In this document: piece by piece, positions 51,751-60,525 of the stretch | Numbering within the stretch: position 1 is the stretch's first letter | Layout of the letters: each line of letters starts with the position of its first letter | Source: Streptomyces tendae | GTDB taxonomy: Bacteria; Actinomycetota; Actinomycetes; Streptomycetales; Streptomycetaceae | NCBI RefSeq assembly: GCF_008632955.1 | Contig: NZ_CP043959.1 | Location: forward strand, 3,658,001 to 3,722,000 | DNA: 64,000 bases | Reading direction: 5' to 3' | Position numbers and translations under genes: made by a program | Notes under the pieces: generated by a model | Database searches by the model: none | What the model saw: only the letters and a program-made list of their open reading frames with translations | What the model was told of the DNA's origin: nothing

Positions 51751-54150
51751 CTAGGAGTCCTGCGGTACGCGGATGTCCAGGACGCACACGTCGTCCCGGC
51801 GTTCCCCCTCCAGCATCGCGGCCAGCAGCGTCCCGAGGGCGCCGGCGCCGTCGGCGGGGTGGGTGATCGCGGCGTCCGCGAGGCGGGCCAGGCCCACGTC
51901 GATGTTCTCCGGCGGACGCTCGACCAGACCGTCCGTGTACAGCAGCAGCCGGTCGCCCGGTTCGAGGAGGTACTCGCTCTCCTCGAAGTACGGGGCGTTG
52001 GCGGCGCCGAGCAGCATGCCCGGGGGGCGCGGCAGATACGTCGCCTCGCCCCCGCGCAGCAGCAGCGGCGGCGTGTGGCCCGCCTGCGCCCAGACCAGGC
52101 GCCGGTCCGCCGCGTGGTAGCGGGCGAGGGCCATCGTCGCGGTGCCGTGGGCGTCCCGGGAGTGCAGCAGCAGTGTGTTGAGCCGGGCCAGCGCGCCGGT
52201 CAGTGACGAGCCGGTGCTGACCATGCCCTTCGCCGTGAACCGCAGTTGCGCCATGGTGGCGACGGCGTCCACGCCGTGGCCCGCGACGTCCCCGACGACG
52301 AAGAGGGCGTCCCCGTCGGGCAGTTCGACGGCGCTGAACCAGTCGCCGCCGACATGGATGCCGGCCTGCGCGGGCAGGTAGGCGACCTCGACGCGCAGCC
52401 CCGCCAGGTTCACCACCTTGTCGGGCAGCGGCAGCAGGGCGTTCTGCAGCCGCGCCACCAGGACCCGCTCGGACTGCAGCACGTCGTGCTGGGTGAGGAT
52501 CGCCCGCTCGCTCTCCACCAGGGCGAGCTCGGCCCGCCGTCGCGCGGTCAGGTCCTGCACCACCCCGTGCACCTCGACGGGCGTGCCGTGGGAGTCCGCC
52601 ACCACCTCGGTGACGAGCCGCAGATGCCGTACGTCGCGTCCGCCGCGGACCCGGAACGAGGCGTCGAACGGCTGCCCCTCGCGCAGCAGTGCCTTGACGG
52701 CCGCATCCAGCGAGGGCCGGTCGTCGGACAGCGCGAGCGCGGGGACGTCGACGAGCCGTACCGGCCCGTCCGCCGGGTCCCGGTCCAGGATCGTGAAGAC
52801 CTGCGCCGACCAGGACGCCTCGTCCGTGGAGAGGTTCCAGTTGGCCCAGCCGAGGTTGCCCAGCCGCTGCAGCTCGGCCAGCCGCTGCTCCTGCCGGTCC
52901 GAGGAGGCGTGGCGGACCCAGGTGACGACCAGCGCGTCCTCCAGGCGCGACACCCGCACCGAATAGGTGGCCAGTTCCAGGACGCCGTCCACGGTCTCCT
53001 GGTGCGCGAACGGCTCGCTCTCGTACGGCCCGCCGCCGGCCAGGGTGTCCAGGCAGCCCTGCCACATCGGCAGGTCGGTCAGGTCGGGCCGCACCTCCCG
53101 CAGCCGCCGTCCGGTCGGTTCGCCCGAGGGGCTGCCCAGGAGATCGGCGGCCTGGGCCGTCGCGGCGTCGACGCGGAAGTCCTCGACGTCGCCGGACGCT
53201 CCGCTCAGCGGGGTGAGCAGCATCGCCGGGACGGGCAGGGCCGCGAACAGGGCCTGGACCGCGTCCGTGTGCGTGTCGGCGGCCGCCTCCGACGGGGCGG
53301 TGAAGGTGCGCAGGCGGCCGGCGCAGAGCCGGATCATCGCGTGCAGGTGCGTGCGGTCGCGCGGGGAGAAGACGCCGGGGCGTCCGCGCAGCACCCCGAT
53401 GCACAGGTCGGAGTCGTCGCCGTCGGACAGCGGCAGCCAGACCCGGGACTGCCAGCGCTCGGGCGGCTCGCCGATCAGCAGGTACCGCGTGCTGTCCTCG
53501 GCGAAGTTCTCCAGCCAGCACGGTTCACCGGAGCGCAGGGCGTCCAGCACGGCGACCCCGCTGAACGGCGGGACCTGACGCCATCGGGCGGCCAGCCCTT
53601 CGTCGACGCCGGCGTGCCCGACCAGTTCCAGGCCGCCTCCGGGCCGCCGGGCGTAGATCAGCACCGAGTCCGCGTCCAGCTCCGGGGCGAGGTGGTCCAG
53701 CAGGCACCGGGCGAGGGTCTGGTGCGTGTCCACGTGGACCAGGCGCGGCCGAGGCGGGCCAGGGCGTCGGCGACGTCGTCGGGCGCGGGAGGGGTGCCGG
53801 GGCGTCCACGGGCGCTGCGGCCGCCGCGTCCTCGTTGCCGGAGTCGGGGCCGGCGGTGGTCGCGCCGGTGCTGGACCGGGCGGGCGTCCGCCCGCCGAGG
53901 TGATCCAGCACTCCTCCAGCAGGGTGCGGCGGGCGGCCTTGGCACGCCCGTGCAGGGTCTCCTCCGCGGCGTCGGCGGTACAGCCCGTGAGAGCCATCAC
54001 AACGCCCTTGGCGCGCTCCACGACGACCGTCGTGGCGGCCCGCTCGCGCAGCCGGTCCATCTCCGCGCGCTGCTGGGCGACGACCCTGGCCAGTTCGACC
54101 AGGTCCGGGACCGTTCCGGGCTCGACCGGGGCAAGGCGATCGCTCTTCAC
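51751..54150 (-). CDS. ANTAR-GAF-PAS-SpoIIE phosphatase
   Basis: 799 residues from a GTG at 54150 (weak ribosome site). N-terminal ANTAR-like three-helix domain (ELARVVAQQRAEMDRLRERAATTVVVERAKGVVM..., about 10-75), GAF at about 150-290, PAS-like regions at about 320-560, and a SpoIIE domain from about 570 (GGDWFSAV, VGDVAGHGVDA, AGHTPPLLL, LYTDGLVE). Residues about 82-132 are a low-complexity Pro/Arg patch; reading three one-base corrections (near 53900, 53785, 53745) replaces it with GNEDAAAAAPVDAPAPLP and DVADALARLGR, a more natural linker. ANTAR plus SpoIIE is unusual. Confidence 0.85.
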   Translation of the reverse strand: MKSDRLAPVEPGTVPDLVELARVVAQQRAEMDRLRERAATTVVVERAKGVVMALTGCTADAAEETLHGRAKAARRTLLEECWITSAGGRPPGPAPARPPPAPTPATRTRRPQRPWTPRHPSRARRRRRRPGPPRPRLVHVDTHQTLARCLLDHLAPELDADSVLIYARRPGGGLELVGHAGVDEGLAARWRQVPPFSGVAVLDALRSGEPCWLENFAEDSTRYLLIGEPPERWQSRVWLPLSDGDDSDLCIGVLRGRPGVFSPRDRTHLHAMIRLCAGRLRTFTAPSEAAADTHTDAVQALFAALPVPAMLLTPLSGASGDVEDFRVDAATAQAADLLGSPSGEPTGRRLREVRPDLTDLPMWQGCLDTLAGGGPYESEPFAHQETVDGVLELATYSVRVSRLEDALVVTWVRHASSDRQEQRLAELQRLGNLGWANWNLSTDEASWSAQVFTILDRDPADGPVRLVDVPALALSDDRPSLDAAVKALLREGQPFDASFRVRGGRDVRHLRLVTEVVADSHGTPVEVHGVVQDLTARRRAELALVESERAILTQHDVLQSERVLVARLQNALLPLPDKVVNLAGLRVEVAYLPAQAGIHVGGDWFSAVELPDGDALFVVGDVAGHGVDAVATMAQLRFTAKGMVSTGSSLTGALARLNTLLLHSRDAHGTATMALARYHAADRRLVWAQAGHTPPLLLRGGEATYLPRPPGMLLGAANAPYFEESEYLLEPGDRLLLYTDGLVERPPENIDVGLARLADAAITHPADGAGALGTLLAAMLEGERRDDVCVLDIRVPQDS

Positions 54151-54460
54151 GTCCCGAGCATTGCACACCTGCACCGGTTCGTTGACCGGCTTGTTCCTAC
54201 GGATTCCCGGCACCGTCCGATCACGGCGCCCCGTCCGGACGCGGGGCCACGTGCGTGAGCCTCCGGCCCCATGAACCCCAGCAGCCCCACCTCGGGCGGC
54301 GCGCACGGTGCTCGCACCGGCCCTCGCGGCGCACACGCGGCGCACGCAGGACCGACCGCGCGAAGAAGACGGCCCTGCATGGGGGGCCACGCCGGCCGGG
54401 GCACCACCCACGGGGGCCCGCACCGGCGCGGGCCCGGTGGGGGACGGATCCCTGTGCGGG
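54151..54460. other. 310-bp non-coding gap
   Basis: No gene or RNA recognised. GGGCCCGC and GCGGGCCC near 54414-54440 could form a hairpin. It probably holds the promoter for the ANTAR-SpoIIE gene. Confidence 0.4.
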
Positions 54461-54829
54461 TCAGCGGCCGCTTTCGTCCAGGGCCTGCGTCACCGCCCGC
54501 ACGCTGCGGGCGATGTGCTGGAGCTGCATCAGCTCGGCGGCATACAGCTTGATCGTGTGCTCGATCACGCCCTCGTGCAGTCCCAGCCGGGGCAGGTCGG
54601 CCCGTGCGGTCTGCAGGGCGGTGCGCGCCACCCGGATCTCGTGCTCGACCTGGATCTGCGCGTGCCGGGCCAGCAGGACGGGGTGCCGGATGAACGCCGG
54701 GTAGCTCGCGTACCGCGCTGGTACCAGCTCGCGCAGCCACTTGGCCGCCGAGCGTTCCCAGTCGTAGCTCCCGGGGGTCTTGACCTGGCAGGGCCAGTCT
54801 GGACTGAGGCGCGTGGACGTCAGGGGCAT
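54461..54829 (-). CDS. Conserved-type hypothetical protein (122 aa)
   Basis: 122 residues from the ATG at 54829, chosen because GGAAG lies eight bases upstream (the ATG at 54835 is too close). Soluble, mostly helical: YDWERSAAKWLRELVPARYASYP, FIRHPVLLARHAQIQVEHEIRVARTALQTARADL, EGVIEHTIKLYAAELMQLQHIARSVRAVTQAL. No signal peptide, no metal motif. Coiled-coil-like helices suggest a small regulatory or scaffold protein; I do not recognise the family, though it looks like a genuine Streptomyces gene. Confidence 0.75.
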   Translation of the reverse strand: MPLTSTRLSPDWPCQVKTPGSYDWERSAAKWLRELVPARYASYPAFIRHPVLLARHAQIQVEHEIRVARTALQTARADLPRLGLHEGVIEHTIKLYAAELMQLQHIARSVRAVTQALDESGR

Positions 54830-55114
54830 GATCATCGCTTCCGGGTGTACGGCGTCGCGGGCGACGGGGTGGGGCGGCCCCGGTCCAGGGGATGACCGGG
54901 GCCGCCACGGGTGGCCGGGCCGGGGAAGCCCGGCCGAACACCCTGGCCGCCGATGCGGGTAGGAGCCGGCGGCTTCGGGTGTTCGCGCGGGTGCCCGGTG
55001 GAAACCGGTGCCGGGCCGCGGTGTCGGTGCGTGCAGCGCATGGCGGCCGTAGGCCTCCAGGGGGCGAGCGGGTGCGGTGGGCGGAGCGCGGTCCGGAGCG
55101 GCCGGTCCGTGATC

Positions 55115-55183
55115 CGTGAGCAGTATTTATATATGCCATCCGCTTTTCAAGACGCATGAAAACATTCATGCCTGCTTCGAAGC
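55115..55183. promoter_or_regulatory. AT-rich island with stacked palindromes
   Basis: TATTTATATATG near 55125 is far below local GC. Then TTTTCA-7 nt-TGAAAA, GCATGAA-AACA-TTCATGC (55154-55171, perfect 7-4-7) and GCTTCGAAGC (55174-55183) follow closely. Probably a promoter with overlapping operators; the RpiR gene ends 34 bases downstream. The rest of 54830-55216 shows no gene. Confidence 0.55.
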
Positions 55184-55216
55184 GGGCGGTGACGGTGACG
55201 ACCGGCGGGTACGGGT

Positions 55217-56158
55217 TCAGTCCCGGAGGAAGAACTGATGCTCGTCGGCCACCTGCTCGTAGTCCTCGAGCCGGGCCTGGGTCCGCTCCGGATCGGCGTC
55301 CGTCATGGCCTGCAGCAGCGCCGCGCACATCACACCGGGGGCGGCGTAGGAGTCGAACACCAGACGGGAGCCGGTACCGGTGGCGAACGTGACGTCCGCC
55401 TCGTCCGCGAGCGGCCCCAGCGCCAGATCGGTGATCAGCGCGACCTTCAGCCCGGCGCTGCGCGCCACCCGGATCGCCGTCAGGGTTTCCTGCGCGTGCC
55501 GCGGCATGGAGAAGGCGAGCACCCAGGTGCCGCCCGCTTCCCGCGACTGCAGCAGCGCGTCGTAGGCCACGCTGCCGCCCAGCGTCACCAGCCGCACGTC
55601 CGGGTGGATACGACGGGCGGCGTAGGCGAAGTACTCGGCCAGGGAGACGGAGATGCGCAGACCCAGCACCGTGAGGGGAGCCGAGGCGGACAGCTTGCGG
55701 CCGACCTCGATGACCCGGTCGGTGTCGGCGAGGTCCCGCCGCAGGTTCTCCAGGTTCTCGATCTCCGCGTCGACCGCGGCCTGCAGCTCGTTGGCCCGGT
55801 TCTCCTCGGCGTGCCCGCCGGAGCGGGTGCCGAGGGTGATCGCCTGGAGCCTCTCCCGCAGCGCGGGGTAGCCGCTGAAGCCGACCGCGGAGGCGAAGCG
55901 GGTCACCGACGGCTGGCTCACCCCGACCCGGTCCGCGAGGTCGGTGATCGACAGGAACGCCGCCTCGGTGATGTGCTCGATCAGGTACTGGGCGATGCGC
56001 CGCTGGCCGGGGGAGAGCCGGGGCCGGTCGAAGAGGGTGCGGAGCTGGGCCGTCGGGGACAACTCCGTGTCCGGGCCCGCCTTCCCCGAGGTGATCGCGG
56101 ATGCCTGTGCGCGTGCCTGCTGCGGCGATGGCACCGGTGCGCCTCCTTCGTCTCCCAC
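55217..56158 (-). CDS. RpiR/MurR-family transcriptional regulator with SIS domain
   Basis: 313 residues from a GTG at 56158. N-terminal helix-turn-helix (RRIAQYLIEHITEAAFLSITDLADRVGVSQPSVTRFASAVGFSGYPALRERL) and a C-terminal SIS sugar-isomerase-fold effector domain (LTVLGLRISVSLAEYFAYAARRI, WVLAFSMPRHAQETL, GLKVALITD). RpiR-type regulators sense phosphosugars and control amino-sugar or pentose use, or other catabolic genes. No sugar gene is adjacent, so the target is unclear. The AT-rich palindromes just after its end may be a self- or neighbour operator. Confidence 0.92.
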   Translation of the reverse strand: MGDEGGAPVPSPQQARAQASAITSGKAGPDTELSPTAQLRTLFDRPRLSPGQRRIAQYLIEHITEAAFLSITDLADRVGVSQPSVTRFASAVGFSGYPALRERLQAITLGTRSGGHAEENRANELQAAVDAEIENLENLRRDLADTDRVIEVGRKLSASAPLTVLGLRISVSLAEYFAYAARRIHPDVRLVTLGGSVAYDALLQSREAGGTWVLAFSMPRHAQETLTAIRVARSAGLKVALITDLALGPLADEADVTFATGTGSRLVFDSYAAPGVMCAALLQAMTDADPERTQARLEDYEQVADEHQFFLRD

Positions 56159-56471
56159 GAGGGTTCAACATAGCCCACACACCCGGGTGACCAGCCTCGT
56201 CACCATCCCGCTCCGGCCCCGCCACGCCGGTTGCCCCCGGCGCCCGCACCGCCCCCGCTTCCCGCGCGGTACCGGCCTCCGTACCGCCCCGGATCCCCGA
56301 CCGGCACCACGCCCGCACCGCACCCTCACCCTCTGGGGCGAGCCCGCTTCCGATGCCGGGGGATATCCCCGCCGGCTCAGGGAACCCGCCGACACAGCGC
56401 TGCACAGCGACCACGCTCAACAGCCCCGGAACACGAGCACGACCCCTGAGATCACGAGGAGCACAGCGGAC
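56159..56471. other. 313-bp divergent intergenic region
   Basis: No gene recognised. It holds the promoters for the RpiR gene (minus) and the small acidic protein (plus). CAACAT close to the RpiR start may be a -10. Confidence 0.4.
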
Positions 56472-56633
56472 ATGACCGTCCCCGAGGAGAACCGGCCGAA
56501 GACCCACGACACCGACGAGACCCTCGAGCAGCGGCCCGAGGGCGACGCGCAGGCGCAGGGCGGCACCGGCCGGACCATGCGCGAGGCGCTGGAGGAGGCC
56601 GAGATCCGGCCCGACGACTACGAGGAGCGGTAG
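56472..56633 (+). CDS. Small acidic hypothetical protein (53 aa)
   Basis: 53 residues rich in Glu, Asp, Gln and Gly (MTVPEENRPKTHDTDETLEQ...), ending REALEEAEIRPDDYEER. No Cys, no membrane helix. GAGGAGCAC-type purine run precedes the ATG. Likely intrinsically disordered. Similar small acidic Streptomyces proteins exist but I cannot name a family. Confidence 0.6.
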   Translation: MTVPEENRPKTHDTDETLEQRPEGDAQAQGGTGRTMREALEEAEIRPDDYEER

Positions 56634-56766
56634 GGCATGCCGCTCGGATCACGCCGCGGGCGCGGGGGCCCGGCGGTCCCCGGCCGTGCGGCCTGGTCCG
56701 AACGCCATGCCCGCCGCACCGCCCGCCCCCACGTCCCGACGCGACCGAGTTTCGGCAGGTGACAGC

Positions 56767-57180
56767 ATGAGCGCCCTCAGCACGCTGGAAGAGGCACTGG
56801 AGAACCGATGGGAGGCGCTGTGGGCGCGGATGTTCGGGCGTGATCCGCTCGAACTCGTCGACGCCCTGCGGCGCGAGTGCGACAGTAACGCCGTCGTGTG
56901 CCACGCGGGACGGGTGATGGTCCCCAACGCCTACGACGTCGAACTGGCCGCCCCGGTCCACGAGGAGCTGACCCGGCGGGGCGACAGCGTCGGGCAGGTG
57001 CTCACCGACCGGCTGGCCCGGCACGCCGCTCGCCACGGCTACGAGTGGGCGGGCCCCCTCACCGTGCACGTCCGCCGCTCCTCCGAGGTGCCCAACGGCC
57101 GTTACCGCGTGGCCAGCACGGTGATGCGGCATGTGAGCGCGGTCGGTTTCCGGCGCGCCGCCCAGCCGGCCGACGGCTGA
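56767..57180 (+). CDS. Stand-alone FhaA N-terminal (DUF3662) domain protein
   Basis: 137 residues: a leading helix (LSTLEEALENRWEALWARMFGRDPLELVDALRRECDS), the strand pair GRVMVPNAYDVELAAPVHEEL, and the closing GPLTVHVRRSSEVPNGRYRVASTV. This is the DUF3662 domain that normally forms the N-terminus of FhaA, the FHA protein of the Streptomyces/mycobacterial division-PASTA kinase cluster, where it precedes an FHA domain. Here no FHA domain follows and no kinase cluster is adjacent. It may bind the same partners in a different setting. Confidence 0.85.
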   Translation: MSALSTLEEALENRWEALWARMFGRDPLELVDALRRECDSNAVVCHAGRVMVPNAYDVELAAPVHEELTRRGDSVGQVLTDRLARHAARHGYEWAGPLTVHVRRSSEVPNGRYRVASTVMRHVSAVGFRRAAQPADG

Positions 57181-57220
57181 GTCAGCCGCGGCTCCGCGCC
57201 CCCCGCGGGTGGGCGGGCCC

Positions 57221-58900
57221 TCACCGCCGGTAGAGCGTGATCGAGTGCCCCACCTGGTCGATCCGCCTGCTGCCGCCGATCAGTTCGGCCAGCCGCCCGG
57301 TCGCCTTGGCCGCCGCGGAGTCCGACACCACCAGCACCCCGTGCACCGCGTGCGGCGGTACCCGGCGCGGATCGTCGGCGTCGATCCCGTAGTACGCGGG
57401 CACGCCCGCCCCCTTGTACACCAGCCAGATCCGCTCGCCCCGGTACCGCTCGTCCAGCCGGTCGGCGAGCCGGCCGAGGTCCTGCCCCCAGTCGACGTTG
57501 GAGTCGTGCAGCCGGTACCGGGTCTGCGCGGGCCCGCCGAACGCCTCGTTGGAGTACGGCAGATAGAAGGGGAACGTCCGCAGTGAGCTGACCGCCACGA
57601 ACGCCACCAGCGTGCCCGCCACCACCGGCGTCCACCGCCACCGCACCAGCACCACGCACCCGGCGGCCACCGCGAGGAACATCGGCAGGAAGACGGCGTA
57701 CCGGGTGCCGAAGTCCCGCGACCCGTACATGGCCGCCGCCAGCAACACCGCGGGCGCGGGCAGCAGATACGGTACGGCGGGCCGCAGCGGGCGCAGCGCC
57801 GTCACGACGACCGCCCCCGCCGCCCACAGCGCCAGCGCGCCCAGCGGTGTCTTCACCAGCAGCGCCGCCGGCAGGTAGTACCAGAGCGATCCCGTGTACA
57901 GCTCCCCGAAGAGGAAGCCCTGCCAGGGCCGGTTCTCCAACCCGAACTGCATCCGCATGCCGTCCCGGAACGGTTCGGGGAGCGGCAGCAGTTGCACGGC
58001 GAGCCCGCGCATCCCGCCGACCACGGGGACGTCGTGCGGCGGCCCCCAGCGCAGCCGGGGATCGACGATGAGATACGCGGCCCAGACCGCGGCGCACGCG
58101 ACGAGCCCGAACACCACGGCACCCCCGGCCGCCCGGCCGAGCCGGCGTCTCCGCCCACCGGGAGCGGCCCGCCACACCGACACGGCGGCCAGCCCCGCCA
58201 GCACCGGCAGCGCGGGTAGCACACTCATCTTCGTGGCCAGGGCGGCCCCGAACGCCCCACCGGCGAGAGGTACATACAGGTACGGCCGACGGCGTGCCCG
58301 CCACAGCAGCCACACCGAGGTGAGCACGAACCCGGCGGCCGGGACGTCCAGCGTGGCCAGTGAGCCGTGGGCGATCACGTCGGGGGAGAGGCAGTACAGC
58401 CCGAGCGCAATCAACGCGCCTGCCGTGCCCGCCAGTTCGCGGGCGAACACGTACACCACCAGTCCGAACAGCAGCGTCAGGACGATGACCGGCAGCCGCG
58501 ACCAGAACATCACCCGCCAGGGGTCGTTGCCCGACTCGTACAGCAGCCGGCGCCCCAGGTCGGTCTGGTCGCCGTCGAATCCTGGCTCGAGACGGGGATC
58601 GGCCACCGCCACCCCGGCGGCGATCACCAGCTTGCCGAGCGGCGGATGTTCGGCGTTGAACCGCAGGCTGTGCTCGTCCAGATAGACCGCTGCCGTCCCC
58701 ACGTACACGGGTTCGTCGATCGTCGGCGTCTGCCGCACGGCGGCGGTCACCATCGCCACCGCCATCTGCCCCAGCAGCAGTACCACCGCCACGACGACGC
58801 CCCACCGCCGCACCGCACCGCGCAGCGGTGACCCGCCGCCCCCGCCCGCACCGTCGACGGCGACCGCGTCCGGCGCCCCCGCCGCCACAAGACCCCTCAT
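57221..58900 (-). CDS. GT39-type membrane glycosyltransferase
   Basis: 559 residues from the ATG at 58900 (in-frame GTG at 58918 also possible). At least ten hydrophobic helices; first helix VVVAVVLLLGQMAVAMVTAA, then the external loop with the acidic motif TIDEPVYVGTAAVYL typical of GT-C enzymes (PMT/ArnT/GT39). The AEHPPLGKLVIA segment also fits protein mannosyltransferase-like GT39 proteins using polyprenyl-phosphate sugars. The C-terminal soluble part (DWGQDLGRLADRLDERY) is periplasmic-facing. Acceptor unknown. Divergence and small gap toward the kinase gene. Confidence 0.88.
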   Translation of the reverse strand: MRGLVAAGAPDAVAVDGAGGGGGSPLRGAVRRWGVVVAVVLLLGQMAVAMVTAAVRQTPTIDEPVYVGTAAVYLDEHSLRFNAEHPPLGKLVIAAGVAVADPRLEPGFDGDQTDLGRRLLYESGNDPWRVMFWSRLPVIVLTLLFGLVVYVFARELAGTAGALIALGLYCLSPDVIAHGSLATLDVPAAGFVLTSVWLLWRARRRPYLYVPLAGGAFGAALATKMSVLPALPVLAGLAAVSVWRAAPGGRRRRLGRAAGGAVVFGLVACAAVWAAYLIVDPRLRWGPPHDVPVVGGMRGLAVQLLPLPEPFRDGMRMQFGLENRPWQGFLFGELYTGSLWYYLPAALLVKTPLGALALWAAGAVVVTALRPLRPAVPYLLPAPAVLLAAAMYGSRDFGTRYAVFLPMFLAVAAGCVVLVRWRWTPVVAGTLVAFVAVSSLRTFPFYLPYSNEAFGGPAQTRYRLHDSNVDWGQDLGRLADRLDERYRGERIWLVYKGAGVPAYYGIDADDPRRVPPHAVHGVLVVSDSAAAKATGRLAELIGGSRRIDQVGHSITLYRR

Positions 58901-58985
58901 GGGCCCCCACTCTCGCACCGTCCCGCCCTGCGCGGCGCCCGTCCGGGCGATCCGGCCGCCCGCGCTCCTCGCACCCGACCCCGCG

Positions 58986-59699
58986 TCAGCCGGCCGCGGA
59001 CCCTCCCGAGCCCCGCACCGTCGGCACCGTCGGCACCGTCGGCACCGACGGCACCGACCGCACCGCCGACCCCGGCACCACGAGGTCGGCGCGGTCCCGG
59101 GTCGCCGCGACCAGTGCGGCGTTGCGCTCGTCGGACCGCCGCACCCAGGCGACGGCCTCCTCATGGCTCTTGCCGAAGCGTTCGTGCCGGGCGATCAGCC
59201 GCCGCAGCCGCTCCTCCTCGTCCGGCGCGCAGAACCACACCTCGTCGAGCAGTGGCCGCACCCGCGCCCAGGCGCCGGTGCCGAGCAGCAGGTAGTTGCC
59301 CTCCGTGATCACCAGGCGCGCGGCCGGCGGCACCGGGATCGCGCCGGCCAGCGGCTGCTCCAGGTCCCGTTCGAAGCCGGGCGCGTACACCACCTCGTCG
59401 TCGCCCTCCTCACGCAGCCGCCGCAGCAGGGCCGCGTACCCGGCTGCGTCGAAGGTGTCGGGGGCGCCCTTGCGGTCCCGGCGGCCGAGCCGGTCCAGCT
59501 CGGCGTCCGCGAGGTGGAACCCGTCCATCGGCACCCACGCCACCCACGGCTCCCCGGAGCCGTTCAGTTCACGCACCAGGCACTCGGCGAGCGTGGACTT
59601 GCCCGCGCCCGGACTGCCGGCGATGCCGAGGACCGCGCGCCGCCCGCCCCGGGGCAGGGCACGGGCACGGTGGAGGAGGTCGTCGAAGGTCAGCACCAC
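58986..59699 (-). CDS. P-loop uridine kinase/phosphoribulokinase-like kinase
   Basis: 237 residues from the GTG at 59699. Walker [33 protein letters not shown] with the substrate-site Asp-Gly-Phe-His, GNYLLLG, and a lid region [16 protein letters not shown]. Uridine kinase-like family (nucleoside/sugar kinase). The C-terminus carries [14 protein letters not shown], encoded by the 9-bp repeat at 59015-59068, so the tail length may vary. Convergent with nothing; divergent from the HAD gene. Confidence 0.87.
   Translation of the reverse strand: MVLTFDDLLHRARALPRGGRRAVLGIAGSPGAGKSTLAECLVRELNGSGEPWVAWVPMDGFHLADAELDRLGRRDRKGAPDTFDAAGYAALLRRLREEGDDEVVYAPGFERDLEQPLAGAIPVPPAARLVITEGNYLLLGTGAWARVRPLLDEVWFCAPDEEERLRRLIARHERFGKSHEEAVAWVRRSDERNAALVAATRDRADLVVPGSAVRSVPSVPTVPTVPTVRGSGGSAAG
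59015..59068. repeat. 9-bp tandem repeat, six units, inside the kinase gene
   Basis: GCACCGTCG repeated three times, then three variant units (GCACCGACG, GCACCGACC, GCACCGCCG). On the minus strand it encodes Val/Pro/Thr or Ser triplets near the kinase C-terminus. Unit length divisible by three keeps the frame if copy number changes. Confidence 0.85.
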
Positions 59700-59787
59700 A
59701 CGGCAGAGTGTGTCACCCGGCGGACCACACCACCCGTGTGGCCCGCGCCACTCACTGTCCGGCGCCGTACGGGGAACGGTGTCGGGT

Positions 59788-60525
59788 ATGACGGATCTGG
59801 GTCTGCCCGAAGACATCGAGGCGTGCCTCTTCGACCTCGACGGCGTCGTCACGAAGACGGCCGTGGTGCACGCCGCCGCCTGGAAGGAGATGTTCGACGC
59901 CTTCCTGCGCGAGCGGGACGGCGACGCCTTCACGCCTTTCAGCGGCGCCGACTACGACGCGTACGTGGACGGCCGGCCGCGTGCCGACGGCGTGCGCACC
60001 TTCCTCGGCTCGCGCGGCATCCGGCTGCCGGAGGGCGGTCCTGACGACCCGCCGGACGCCGCCACCGTGCACGGCCTGGGCAACCGCAAGAACGAACTGC
60101 TGCTGGAGAAGATCCGCACCGACGGCGTGGAGCCCTACGACAGCACCCTGCGCTACCTGCACGCGGTCCGCGCGGGCGGACTGCGCACCGCGGTCGTCTC
60201 GTCCAGCGCCAACTGCCGTGACGTGCTGCGCTCCATCGACGCCGAGGCCCTCTTCGACGTACGGATCGACGGCGTCGTCGCCGCCGAGCGCGGCCTGCCC
60301 GGGAAGCCGGCGCCCGACACCTTCCTGGCCGCCGCCCGCGACCTCGGCGTCGAGCCGGCGCACGCGGCCGTGTTCGAGGACGCGCTGGCGGGCATGGACG
60401 CCGGACGCGCGGGCCGCTTCGGTCACGTCGTCGGCGTGGACCGCGTGGGCCAGACCGACGCGCTGTACGCGCACGGCGCCGACCGGGTCGTCACCGACCT
60501 GGCCGAACTCGGGGGTGAACGGTGA
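59788..60525 (+). CDS. Beta-phosphoglucomutase-type HAD hydrolase
   Basis: 245 residues. HAD motif [12 protein letters not shown] (nucleophile and acid/base Asp), motif [14 protein letters not shown], motif III Lys in [10 protein letters not shown] and motif [12 protein letters not shown], with a helical cap ([17 protein letters not shown]). Sits directly before a GH65 phosphorylase gene with a 4-base overlap (stop TGA in GTGA), a pair known to convert disaccharide to glucose 6-phosphate via beta-glucose 1-phosphate. Cytosolic. Confidence 0.93.
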   Translation: MTDLGLPEDIEACLFDLDGVVTKTAVVHAAAWKEMFDAFLRERDGDAFTPFSGADYDAYVDGRPRADGVRTFLGSRGIRLPEGGPDDPPDAATVHGLGNRKNELLLEKIRTDGVEPYDSTLRYLHAVRAGGLRTAVVSSSANCRDVLRSIDAEALFDVRIDGVVAAERGLPGKPAPDTFLAAARDLGVEPAHAAVFEDALAGMDAGRAGRFGHVVGVDRVGQTDALYAHGADRVVTDLAELGGER

